This document shows positions 1 through 12,600 of a DNA stretch of 28,099 nt, piece by piece. The position numbers and the translations under genes are program-made. Under the pieces are notes generated by a model. It made no database searches, had not been told where the DNA came from, and worked only from the letters and a program-made list of their open reading frames with translations. Position 1 is the stretch's first letter; every line of letters begins with the position of its first letter. The stretch covers positions 1 through 28,099 of the forward strand of contig JAHFFM010000004.1 in NCBI GenBank assembly GCA_023247935.1, given 5' to 3'. The DNA comes from Candidatus Omnitrophota bacterium (GTDB lineage Bacteria > Omnitrophota > Gorgyraeia > 2-02-FULL-51-18).

Positions 1-628
1 CCAGCCGAGTGCCGGAAAGTCCTTTTTCTAGTAGCCCTGCTTTATCCAGAGCTTCTTGAGCCATGCTCTCTAAATATTCATCGGCATGTTCGTGATCTTC
101 GGGTTCGAGCTTTGAGATTATACTTCCGAATGGATCACGGACAATTCCGTTCACCAGCTGCGCTTCACGAGCCCACCAATATTGCTGGAGAGGATCGGCA
201 ACTGCTTTACTCTTTTGTTCATCAAGAAATTCTTGGAGTTTTTCATCCGCGGTTCTCGTCCATTCATGAGCACGCTCTTCAGAATATTTGGTATCAGACC
301 AACGCTCCACCACTGAAGGCATTTTTAAATATTGTCCAACATAATTAGCCTTTATGGCCGCAAACTCTTCCGGAAATTCTGACCAGTCGACTATCACTCC
401 ACAACTTCTTGCAATAGCAGTATCTTCCGCTATCTGTTGACGCGCAAAAAGCTCAGCCCACTTGCGCAAATTTTCTAAATTATCTTTAGACACGACCACA
501 TCCGGAGCAACGGGAATAGATTTTATTTGGTGAATTAGGGTTGGAGAAGTTATCAGTGCTTTCACAGCCCAGCCCAAAAACTGTCGGCGGGAAGGATTTG
601 CGAAAGACTCATCCGTCAGCCGAGCCGC
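1..628 (-). other. Giant protein unit 28 (residues 8131-8339 and beyond): Tat-like segment after linker
   Basis: A-A-R-L-T-D-E-S is followed at once by F-A-N-P-S-R-R-Q-F-L-G-W-A-V-K-A-L-I, with the arginine pair at 584-589 (residues 8144-8145). This has the S-R-R-x-F-L form of a twin-arginine signal, though the hydrophobic stretch is short. The rest is charged and helical with no recognised motif. The last visible residues are S-G-T-R-L, so another unit probably starts at the left edge. Confidence 0.35.
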
Positions 629-3600
629 TTGATTTTTTTGGCGATTGGCGGCAGAGGCGCGTCGAAGAATTCTATCCTTTTCTAAAATTTTACCGATGAC
701 TTCTTCCCTGCCGGAGGAGGGTCCGTAGAGAAAGTGCGTGCCTAAAAACCCATTGAGTTGCGACAAATAATGATAGATGGCTTTCTGTGTTTTCCGATGA
801 ACCAAATAGGCGGCGCTATAATAAGGGCCACTATCCATTTGATTCGAAAATTCATCCACTAGCGCTTGAATGTGCTCTCTATTCTCCGACCAGGGTGGGG
901 TAGTTTCAAATTGCTTGAATAACTTTTGCGCACGCTTTGACGTGATCTCGCAAAAATCGTTCGGCAGAAGCACCAGTGTCAGCAAATGAATCAACACATC
1001 ATGAAAATGAAACGACTGCAGATCTTTATTTCTGCCTGCTCCCATATGAATCGGGAATACCTTGCCAGACCAGCTCTCGACAAGCTCACGACTAGAAACA
1101 TCTGGTGTCTTGGATGACACAAGTCTAAAAGGAATCTTCCAGCTTGTCCGCTTCAAAAGATCCGCCCGACGATTGAATGACTCCGGATCGGGGTAGCTGA
1201 TAAATGTTTGATTGTTTTGACGATCTATTTTCACGTGAATTCCTAGCGCCTTCGAAAATGCGGGATAACGCCGGAAAAATCTTTTTGTATTCATACTATC
1301 CACAAAATCCCCTTCAAAACCATCGACACGCATCGGATCTCGCCATTTTGCCGTAATAATTTTTCCGGCTCCGCTCTCTTTATCCTTCTTGATGGATACA
1401 ATTTCCCAGTTGCGACCTTTAAATCCTACAAAAAGCGCTCCCGCTTTCTTTCTCTCAGGCTCCGCCAGCCGCGTACCTTCCCGAGTAGGCAAATGGTTGA
1501 GCATCTCTTTCTTCAACAGCTTTTTATCGAAATAAACACACTCTTCGTGTCTGTCCAAATTATCTAGAAATTCCTCCAAAATTTCTTGGGCGGATCCATG
1601 GGGCAAATTTTCATTGATGATGGCCACTAATTCTTGCGGCGTAAACTCAATATTTGCCATTTGAGCCACCTTCAGCACTTCTTTAAATTCTTCAAAAAAA
1701 TCGTGATAAGCGTCACCTGTCATATCCACAAAATGAGCCTGATTTTCAGCATCAACCACGACATTGTCAGGCGTAAGCTCGTAATTAAGACCGAATTGGC
1801 TCCAAACCTTCAATGCCGTGATCAAGGTATTATTAATGATGATTTTGCGTGTGGGCGCATCAGCGACAGAAAGCGCTACATTCAAATGTTGCCCTTCAGA
1901 CCAAGGATGCACGTGAAAAACAATGCGGTTGGAGAATCTTGTGTGTTCGTAACGCTTTTTGATCTCTTTTTTAAGTTTTTTGGGCACTCGATAAATCGTG
2001 TAAAAAATAGGCGCGCCGCAATGAGCCTTAAAATACTCGTCCTGCCCGTACTCTTGATAGGCCGCGTGTTCTCGCTCGATTCCTTCAAGAGTCAACCAAG
2101 ATCTATCCTCGTCATCCACGGTGGTCATCTTAAGAGCGTACGAGGCTGTTTTAGAAATACCTTCACCGCTCACCACCACATTCAAACGCACGACATCGGA
2201 GCTTTGTCCGCTGGAAGCATCGACCAAAACGACTTCGGCTTTATAGGGCTTCGAAGGATCCAGATCTAATTGCTCCAGAAGCATTTTTCTGAATTTCAGA
2301 GATCTTACAAATCTTTTTAAGAAAATAAGATACGCGCGATAATAGCCTTCGGAATAATCAACGCGTTCCCGCCAAGAGGCTTTATCCTTAGTCCAGGCAT
2401 CCGTATTGATTGAAATATCAGACGCCTCCAAGCCAAGATTCTTCTTTGCTAGCCGGGCGCCGGCTCGATTTGGTTTTTTTTGTGAAGCCGCGTGAACCGC
2501 ATGATTTGAAAAATTGCGCCTTATTTCATCTTCACTTAAAGGAAAATCCATCTGAAATTTCTCGGGCTGGGTTTCGTCATAATCAACTCCAAACAAGTCA
2601 CGTTGACCATCACTGAAATCTTCCAGCACAAATCGATGGATTTTAAAATAATCGGCAAGCTCGACGCTGAACTCACGCAGATCGTTTTCTATATACTTAT
2701 TCATATCGTAAAGCCGCTCAAAAAATCTTGCTTGCACATCGGAACCGGAGCTCAAATCTCCAAGGTCAAAGATTTGAATTTGATCTGTTTTTTCATCAAC
2801 ACCAAAGTTGTACAATGTTCCTCCGACATCCGAATCAATGACACCGCGACGATAAATCCCGACCACGCATTGCTTGTAATCCTCGAGTATTTTTTTGCCC
2901 TCCTCAGCCCTGTTATTACGAGCCAAAAATTTTAATCTGTCTATTAAGCGTACGACTTTCGGTTGCACAATAGCCAATTTAGTTTTGCGGTTTTCACTGC
3001 CTCTTAAATGATAAATAAATTCATTTTTATAACCTCGGGTGGCATCAATAATCATGGTCGGAACCGCATATCCTTTCAATCGCTGGCTGGCAAGTTTATA
3101 CCCCTGTCCGATCCATATATTAATGACGCTGGACTCCGATGACTTGTGTAGCAAGATTTTGACGATATAATCAAAATCATCCGCCAAATAAGCTTTCAGC
3201 GATCTGCCTTTCCCTCCCCAACGAAGCCGGTTAGCCACCGGCTTTGGCGCCCCCGGAACCTGCTTGTCTAATTTTCTTTTAAATAATTCTTCAAGAGCTT
3301 GAAGTAAAAACTTGCCATCAATTTCATCAACATGGGGGATCTCATTTTGCTTGAGAATATCTCTCAAATCGCCCACGTTTTGGGTTACCCGGAGTGTCTC
3401 AATGACAGCTACCTCCAGATCTTCAAGCTTGGTCTTAAACTCTCTAAACAGAGCCTGCCGACTAACTCCGGTACGCCTCTTTCCTTTGACTGAAGGTTCA
3501 ACTTTATTTTTCGCCAGCCGGGCGCCGTTAAAAGCGGATGATTTTACCGGACCCCGTCCCGAAACCTTATTTGGGGGCACGTTAGATTCCGCCAGCCGGG

Positions 3601-6600
3601 CGCCAACCCATGGATAGCTCAGCTTAGGATTCGCCTCAGAACCGTCAATGGAAGCGCCTGATAAATCTACTTGCAGATCATGTCCCCACTCGATGCGCGG
3701 ATGAAAGGTAAATCTAGACCTTGGAAATGCTTCTCTCAATTCTTTCTCTTGATCTTCATTGGAAGTCATTTTTTTGCGAGTTTCTTTTAAATAGTCTACG
3801 ACATATTGGATATCCTCATCTTTGAAGCCATTCTGAATCAGAAAATCTCTTATTTTTCTGACATGCTCCAATAGCGTTTCTTCGCGTAGCGTGGTACTAC
3901 GGACAAATAAATGCCCAACGCCCAGATACCGGACACCGTCTTTTTTAGCCAACACTCCGACGCCGGTACAAGAAAATAGGCCTGTCGTTCGAATGCCTAT
4001 TTTGGATAAGACAGCTTCACTAATTAAAATAAAATCTCCCGGACCCACATCCATAAAGCGCCGACCTTGTCGGATAAATATTTCAACATAAGGCTTCATT
4101 TGATTTTGATATTCACGATCGCTCGACCAAAACAGGATGCCCGGTAAATTTTGTTGTGTGACCAGCCGAGCCGCCTGATTTTTTGGACGATTGGCGTCGA
4201 GGCTCGCCGACGCTGTAGTGGCGAGCCGGGCACCAGAGCCATTCAAGGCTTCTTTATATAACGCGTCGAAATTAAACGCCCAGAATCTGGCTAAAAAATT
4301 AGCCGGAACATTAAAAAATGGCTCTGTGAATAGCCGTCGAATTTCACCTTTTTTCTGATCTTCCGATAATTTTCTTTTTCTAAAAACTCCAAAATCCGAT
4401 ACAGCCATTACTTCTCCATTTGGAAGTAATTTAAAGTTTTCCAAATGAAAATCAGTGTTTTTGTGGGTGTGATAACGGCCCGAGTAACCCATGTCTAAAA
4501 GATTCTTAGCGATGGAGATAGTTTGCAGCGCTATGCGACGATCTAAATCTTCGATTGAAATTCCCAGGTTTTTGGCGATTTTCTTTCGGTAAGTTATATT
4601 CGCTCTCGGAAGTCTTTTCCCGTCTTGATATTCAAAAATGATCAACCTCAGAGGATTAAGTTTATCGAAAACTTTTTTTGATTCATAAATCGTAAAATGC
4701 CCTGGCACCCGAAGATACGCGACTGGCGCCGCAACTTTTTTTCTTAAAGCGGGTATCCGCTGAGCTTGGTGCGCTATCGTAAAATGCCGCGCGGCGACTT
4801 CTTCCCGTCTTTCTAATTGACCTGGAATTTTTATCTCCAGAGTGTGCCACCGGCCTGACCGTCCTTGCACCCTTATCAGATGCCGTCTAAAGGACTGCGA
4901 AATCGGAGAAATAAAAATCCCTTTATATTCAAAGAAAAGATTTTCTCTGTCGGCATATTCCATGGGTGAAAGACTGGAGTGATCCGCATAACCTCTAACG
5001 GCCAACGGATTAAGCTCTATCCCATCATGATGCGAAGCTCTTAAGATGCCAAGGATGTGTAGAAATTTTTTAAGTTCAGCCTTATTCTGAAGAATGCTTA
5101 AAAAGTCGGACAGCTCTTCTCTGTATTCAGGAACCACTTGGAGATGCACATCATTGGATTTTTTATTAGGTGTATTTTTTTCATTTTCAGTATGCTTAAA
5201 ATAAGCGCGCATTAAGAGATGATCTAAATTTAAAGTTCTCCCCAGAATCTCCCACACAAATTTAGACGCCACCCTGCCTTTCAGACTCTTTATAACTTCC
5301 AAAAGGGGATCAATCGTTGAAACAGGCATAAAAGCCAAGCTTGGCTCTTTAGCATCTTCATAGCCCCTAGTAGCGCCGATCAAAAGTATAGCGGCTTGAA
5401 TGAGAAAATGCCGTTTTCGCTCTTGTATACCTCTAACCAAATCTCTATCGGAAACATTGTCCGACCTCTCTAACAGTTCCAAGACGTGTGCATTTATAAT
5501 TTCATTTACAAGGGCTTCCATCTTATTCACAAAAGAAACTTTTGGATCTGATTCAACTTTTTTTCTACGTTGTGCTGACAGTGAAACTCCTTTAGCCAGC
5601 CGAGCCGCCTGGTTTTTTTGGCGATTGGCGGCGAGGCTCGCCGACGCTTTAGTGGCGAGCCGGGCTCCGGCATTATCTCCGTCTAGAAATTTCAGTGCAT
5701 TCCCGATATGAGCAATCGCCTTATTAAAAGTTCCGTCCGGAGAAGTTAATTGAGAGGGGACATCGCCTATTTTTTGCTCACTTTCATAAATAGCTCTTAA
5801 CATGGGTTCGTTTAAACTTTCAGAAATCACAGGGTCTTCTAAAAATTCTTTGATCTGAGCCTGGACACCTCCTAACGTTTCACGAAATCCTGTTTGATCC
5901 GCAAAACGCCGGAATCTAGCTTTGGTGACTCTTAAGCTCAACTGTCCTGCGATATCAATGCCGGATTGCAAATGCCTTGCTGTCTCTGATAAAGCAGACG
6001 TGATTTTTGAAATCTCTTCTCGATAGCCCGCGTAAATAGGTCCTGAATCGGACAAATGCTTATCGAGTCTATTTAATATCTCAACAGATTCTTCGATTTC
6101 CACGACAGCGTCTTGAAGATGCCCAAGCAACTCCCGCAAAAACTCTCCCCCTTCAGCTTCAGCTTGCTGAAATACTCCATCAATTTGTCTCTGAGCTTCA
6201 CCCGGCGGCAACAAACCGAATGGCACATCTTCATGCGTGACCTCAATACAGGCTGGGTCAATTACTTTAAGCTCCTGCGCCAAACGATCCAGACGTTTAG
6301 GATGATCAGGGCCGAGATGTTCTATGAAATAAATGACACCTGGTGCCTGGCGAACAAGTTCTTGATGAACAAAATCCGGAAAAGCCAATCCCTGCTGTCG
6401 GCTCGATTCGGCTATGGTTTGCAATAAATACCAACTATTCCACGAGGAGCTAAAACTATCTCTCCAATTTTGGGAAGAATTTAGACACGTTCTTAAAAAA
6501 TCATTCTCATTAAAGGGTTGTGAATTAATTTCGATTACCTTGGATACGCCATCGGACCAAACGTCTCCCTCATTCAAACAACGAAAGACACGCGGGTAAC

Positions 6601-9600
6601 GTTTCATTTTCTCAGCAATAGTCGGTGCCCAGATTTTAAGCTTTGGCGTCCATTGAGCCACTGCGTCGGCGTCGCGAGTCATGTGAGTAAGGACATGTCT
6701 GAATAAGTCCGTTGTTTGGCTGGCAGAGACATCGTTCGTTACCGATTTGAAATTGTTCATGATCCAATCTTGAATTTCTTCATCGTCTAACAATGCTTTT
6801 GCGAGCGGATCTGTTCGAGGCTCCTCATGACGGGCGGTCGATTCCAAATGCAGGAGAAATCCATGAGGGATTTGTCTTGCTTCGGGATCGGAATGCGACA
6901 AACATATCCCTATAAATTTTTTTGAAAGATTAAAAATTGGTTCCCTGAACGCTGGAAGATTTCGATCAATCAAACGCTGTATGTCACTGTTAATATTGAA
7001 ATACACGCTCGAAGCTCTGTCTCCATCCTCTTTTGTCTGGGCTTCCAAAAGCTTCTCGACAAATTGAAGGCTCAATAAAAATTGTATAAACTCAAGATCT
7101 GCGTTCTGATCTTGTGATTTTTCTAAATAATCTTGAAGCTCCTCTCTAATCGCTTGAATAATTCCTAAACCGCTCGACTCGTCAATGACTTGTAACAATC
7201 TCTCTTTGGCATCCGCCAGTCGGGCGCCCTTAGCCAGATCATGCTTCGGAGCAAACACCGCTTCATTGGCTTTTTTGTTTTTTGCGATCCGCTTCAGCAG
7301 CTCTCCGGAAACTCTATCGGATTCCAGCTTGGCAATAAGCGTTTCAAGGTTTGATTGTGATCGCGCAGATTGGGGAATATTTCTCAAGGCTTGCACATTA
7401 CGTATCCATTCCGAGATTTGTGATTCATAAAGGAGTACCTTTTGAATATAAATATAAAGATCCTTAGCATCCGCTTTGGAGACAAAGAGGAGATTTTTAT
7501 TTTGGGAATCTATCTGAGCTAATTTCAGCATGGCATAAGCTTTTTTAGACTCAGATACCACCATACGTCTCATCGCAGGAGACTGATCATGGTCGTAATT
7601 CGGGATGGCGCTAAGAACGTGAATAATCGCTCCTCCCCAGAGCTGCGCCGCATCGACGATTCCGCCGCTCGGCCTCAAAAATAATTGCCGGAAAGTCTTG
7701 ATATTTTTTCCTGTATTCCAATGCTTCATATTTTTCTCAAAATCACTATCCACAAGCCGTCTCAAACGCATTTCATCGAGCCGGTCGATTCCGTCAAAAA
7801 TAGGAGTTACCAACGGGTGTTCCAATTTCAAAAACTTCTCAAAAAGCTCCCGATCATCCGGATATCTCGCGAAATAATCCTTCATCCACGCATTTTCAAG
7901 AAGCGTTAGCCGCCCCTCTACCGACAGCCGGGCGCCTCGGTTCACTTTCAAAAGATGCGTGGGCATAGAAACTTCGGACGAATCTCCCGACACACCGATA
8001 GGAATCGTTATTTTTAAGCTCGATTCGAGTCCCAAGCTAGGAGCCAGCTTGAGCAGCGCTTTTTCATCGTCCTCATCGCCCCCAGAGGCAATCACATACG
8101 AGATTCCTTTAAATTTCGAAAAAATATCTCGGAGTAATTTTCTAGGCCGCCCCTGCGCCTTGAAATATTCCGACGTTTTGAGCTTCCCTCTCCTCCACTC
8201 CGCCCAGCGCTCATCCATCATTGTCGGAGTAAACGACACGTTGTAATAAGGCAGCCCATAAGAAGGGAAATTGTAAGCCAAAACGGCTTTATTAAATTTC
8301 TTTGTAGGCATTTCTCCAAAATGCTTGTAATAAATCCTCGCTTTCTTCCGCAGCTTATTGATCCTGAGATTGATATGGATCAAGGTGTCCTGTTTATTTT
8401 CGCGAAACGTCTGACCTGTTCCCAACTCGCCATAAACCACCGTGGAGGGCGGACTATTTTCGATGATAGTTGCGGAACTCGCTCCCAATTCCAAAGCCGC
8501 CAGGGCAAACAGGCCATTGCGCGATCCCACATCGATAAAAGGATGGCCCTGGATATCCTGACGAATGGCCTGCATCGAAATCAAATTTTGGATCACGATC
8601 GGAAGCACATAATAATCTGGGAGGCCCATGAATCCTCCTCGGGAAAGCCGTTTATAGGTGTAGCCATGCCAACCGCCTTTTTCATTCAGCTCGACCAGTG
8701 AAATCGCAAGTGGGTATTGCGACAAAAGTTTCTTGAAAGCAGCGAGATCCCCTCTTTTATTCATTTCGGCAATCATATGGGCGTTGTAATTGATGACAAA
8801 AATATCTCCCGCCCTAAAATACAACGGCTCTTTGAGGGTAAGATCTGCATACGTCATCGTAAACGCGTAAGTTTTTTCTTGGAATCGGACTTTTCCTTTT
8901 TTCAAGTTATGGTTTTTAATGCCAAGGAGACGAACAAGCCTTTTCTCGAATTCATCGGCGCTCAAACCTGCCAGCCGTGCGCCCCGATAAATCTTATCGG
9001 GCTCGGAAGTTCCATAAACGGCTCTTTCGAGCTTTCCATTGGAATCAAATTCAAGTTTCCAAAGACCGGTTTGCACTTTGGGGCCCCAAATTCCGCCTGG
9101 TTTTGCTTGGGGGAAATGCTTGCGCATAAAATTGACCATATTTTCAAAGCCGCTTCCGCCCTTGCCGACTTCGCAACCGGCAATCACTATTTGGCCACCA
9201 TCCGCCAGCGAGGAGGATATCCGGTCAAGCATGGATCCATCCCGAAGATCCAGCGTATAACTCACCACTTCTGTCGTCCTACCGCTTGAATAACCTCCCA
9301 AGGACAGCGCTCTTTCAGTTGCGTGAGCATTGAAAATCATAATTTTCGCTTTTTGTGCCACCGTGGCTTCTAAGACGCTATTTTCAAGATCAGTGTCATT
9401 GCTAACTTCGTAATAAAGCACTTTGTAACCGTTCTGTATTAGTTGCCGGATCGTCGCGTCATTATAAAAACTCTTATTCCAGTCCACTCTCGCGACCAAA
9501 AACACGGCTCGTGGTCGTGTGTCGGCATCGAGATTTTGTCTTTCTGTGACCAACTGCTTCATCAGAGCAAAAGGCATGCGGCCGGGAATCCGAATATTCA

Positions 9601-12600
9601 AATCTCTACATTCACGATAAAGATCCAGGATCTCTTGCCCCTCAGGACTTAATTTCTCTTCGTCTTCGAGGACTTGTATAACGTAGTTCCCGTATCGCTC
9701 GGAGCCAGCCCAATACTCAAGGATACGGATCGCCGCGTTCTTAAACGCTCCTTTTTTGTCAATAATTCCAAGGAGGTGAATGACGTTTTCCGCGGATCTA
9801 AAATTTTTGGACGCTTGATAAAATTTTCTGGCTTTTGAATTGGACCAAGTGTTTTCTCCTTGGGCATAAGGCTCATTAAGGCCGTTTAAGATAGAGAAAA
9901 GATTCGACGGATGACGGTCCGACTCCGAAAACGCTATCAGTGGGCGGGGCAATTCCGGGAGACCATTCAAGATAGGGAAAAGATGCGACACGGAACGAGC
10001 TGACTCTGGAAGCGCTATCAGTGGACGAGCCAATTCCGAAGTGGTTGGAAGTGGGCGCACCAGCTTCGGCGTCGGGATAGAACCATTTAAAACACTCATA
10101 TACATTGCAGAAAAAATCGAAAGGATTTTGATAAACCTGAGAGCCCCAAAATTCCTAGCTCCAATCGCATCGGCCAGCCGGGCGCCTTTAAATTCAAAAG
10201 AGGCAGATCCACCCATTTCTCTCAGTTGGGTTTTAGTTTCTATATTGATGCCTAGAAATGCCTTTGGAAGAGCCGTGATGATCTTCATTTTAATCAATGC
10301 TTCAAAATATTCTTTCTGCAAAACATCGAAATAGTCTGAGCTTACACGACCTGTGTAACAAATCATCAGGATGGGAACATCTCCTATCTCAGGAAAATGA
10401 CAAATGAAAAATATAGCCGGGAACGAATTGGAGGTTAAAACAGCCTTTGCGCGCGCATTTTTAAGATCTTTCTTGATTCTCGGAGGGTTCATAGTATTGT
10501 TCCAACTTTTTGCATCTATGGGCAAATACCGAACCTCTCCTAACTCTTTTGTAATGATACGTTTCTGTCCACCAAGATCCAGTTGATAGCGAAGTAATTT
10601 CTTTTCTCGGACAAAGAGCGGACGAATAAATGAAATCGTAAGTAGGAAAATGAGCCTTATCCATTTTTTGGTCTCTTTCCAAATTCTGACCAAGGAGTTA
10701 GGCTGCTCCGCGAGACGCGCGCCAGGTTTCAGTGGCAACCGCCAAATATTACTGCCTATCACGTTTTCAAATCCCAGTCGTTGGGCTATTTTGCCTGTCG
10801 CCTGGCCACGGGACTGGTCTGTGAAACTGATGATGCGCACTCCAGGAAGAGTTTTTATCCATCCCACACGCGCTTCAAAGAGTTTTGTCGCCACTCCTTG
10901 CTGTCTAAAGGCCGGGTTGACCGCTAAATAATTCAGGCCAGCAACAGTCCCGTCCATGCTCTCCACCCAGGCTGTGCCTGTCCCAATAATTTGCTCTCCT
11001 TTCTTCGCGATAAATATTTTTCCATTAATCTTTGAATCCGATTTCAAAAACACCACCATTTGTTTTATAAGAAGTTCCCGTGGTATGGGTGGAAAATACA
11101 CCTCTGTCAATTCGGGATAATGGTATTTGATCAAGAGATCCACAACAGCCGGGATATCGCCTTCCGCTGCTTCCTGAATGGTTATCGCAGTCGCAGATGC
11201 CTGGGGTGCGTCCGTCAAACGCGCACCGGCCATAAATTCTGTTAAATTTTTCAGTGTGCTCCAAAAAGCGAGGGTTAGTTGTTTGCTTTTGGGATAATAT
11301 TTTGTGGCGTCTAATGGTTTCCCATCAACAAAAATAGAAAGTCCTCCTAAAATATGAGACGCTCCTTTAAAATAAGCTTGGCTCTGGAGTGAAATAGATT
11401 CTGATGGTTCTACGGTGAGTGCTGGAATGCGAGGAGCAATCCCCATAGGTTCATTAGTGCCGGTATAAAAAATAAATTCACCGATAAAATGAATAACAAC
11501 CTGCGGAATATTCTTTTCTCGGAGGATATCAACCAAGGAGAAAAATGTGTTGTAATGACAAAGTCCGTAATACATCCCGACCGAGACGATATTGATCGGC
11601 GCTTCTAACCCTCTGAATAAATAGAGCGCATCTTCCGCAGAAAGTTCTCCGCCCTCATTAAAACGATGACGCTGACTCTCAAAATCAATTTCAGATTCTT
11701 CTGTGTCTGTCGGATATAGCAAGACAAGTCCGCGACTAATAGGCAATCTCCCTTCACGCCGAATCTGATTGAGAACGGCTCCGCCCTGAGATGAATGCGT
11801 ATCAATCGCTACGAACGGATTCCGCATAAAATCTCTTAGCTCCTGGGTGTCAGCAAGTTGAAGAGCCAGTCGAGCGGCGGCCTGACGAAAAACCTGGGGA
11901 GTTTTTTCAGGCGCTGTCAGCTCCACTAAAAATACTTCCGGCCGGACGCTATCCACTTGAGGATTTCTGAATACCTCGATCTTTACATCCTGAAAACCTA
12001 CAGATTTAAAAAATTCTTCGACCTCTTCTTCTGATTTAAAAAATCTTCCGGGTTGATGGGTAGGCTCAATAGCTTTCTTTTCATTAAAAATAATTTTTCT
12101 TAAGAGCACTATTCGCTCTAGTATTGCCGTCTTTCTTTCCTCTTCAAGATAACCGCGACTCATGATAGAGGGGAGCGACTCGATGCCTTCAACAGCAACT
12201 GAATCAACCAATAGTTTTATGGAATATTCTGAAAGCCACCGTTCGAACCGCTGTGCCCAATCTTCTTTTGTTGTCCCAACCTGCCCTCTCAAAATGTCTT
12301 CTAGCTCTGAAAGGTAAACATCCACTTGGCTTAAAATATTGTCAGCCGTTTCAAGTCTTTGAACAACCGTGCTTTTGGGATGATGGAGCAAAGCAAGGAC
12401 GTGACCGCCCGGCCTGACAATTCTTAAAGCTTCCAAAGCCGTCTTGTTTCGGTCGGTGTACTCCAGACTAAAGATCAAAAGTGCGGCGTCAAGCGAAGCG
12501 TCTGAAATCTTGCCTCTCATATCCTCAATATCTGCCCGCAAAGTCGTGTAAGAAGCTTCTACTGTCGTTTCCGGCGCGACGTTATCGACACTCCACCATT

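Noticed and set aside
1634..2269. Plus-strand open frame of 211 codons
   Set aside because: It lies opposite the giant gene, which has kinase-like motifs there. Its translation has no recognisable domain and is rich in Phe, His, Ile and Lys as expected of a shadow.
3527..3604. A separate unit between the motifs at 3515 and 3593
   Set aside because: Only about 22 residues lie between the two motifs, rich in Pro, Ser and Lys. It is a linker, not a domain.
8717..9289. Plus-strand open frame of 190 codons
   Set aside because: Antisense to the CHAT-like and methyltransferase units, which carry the recognisable motifs. It has no ribosome binding site of note.
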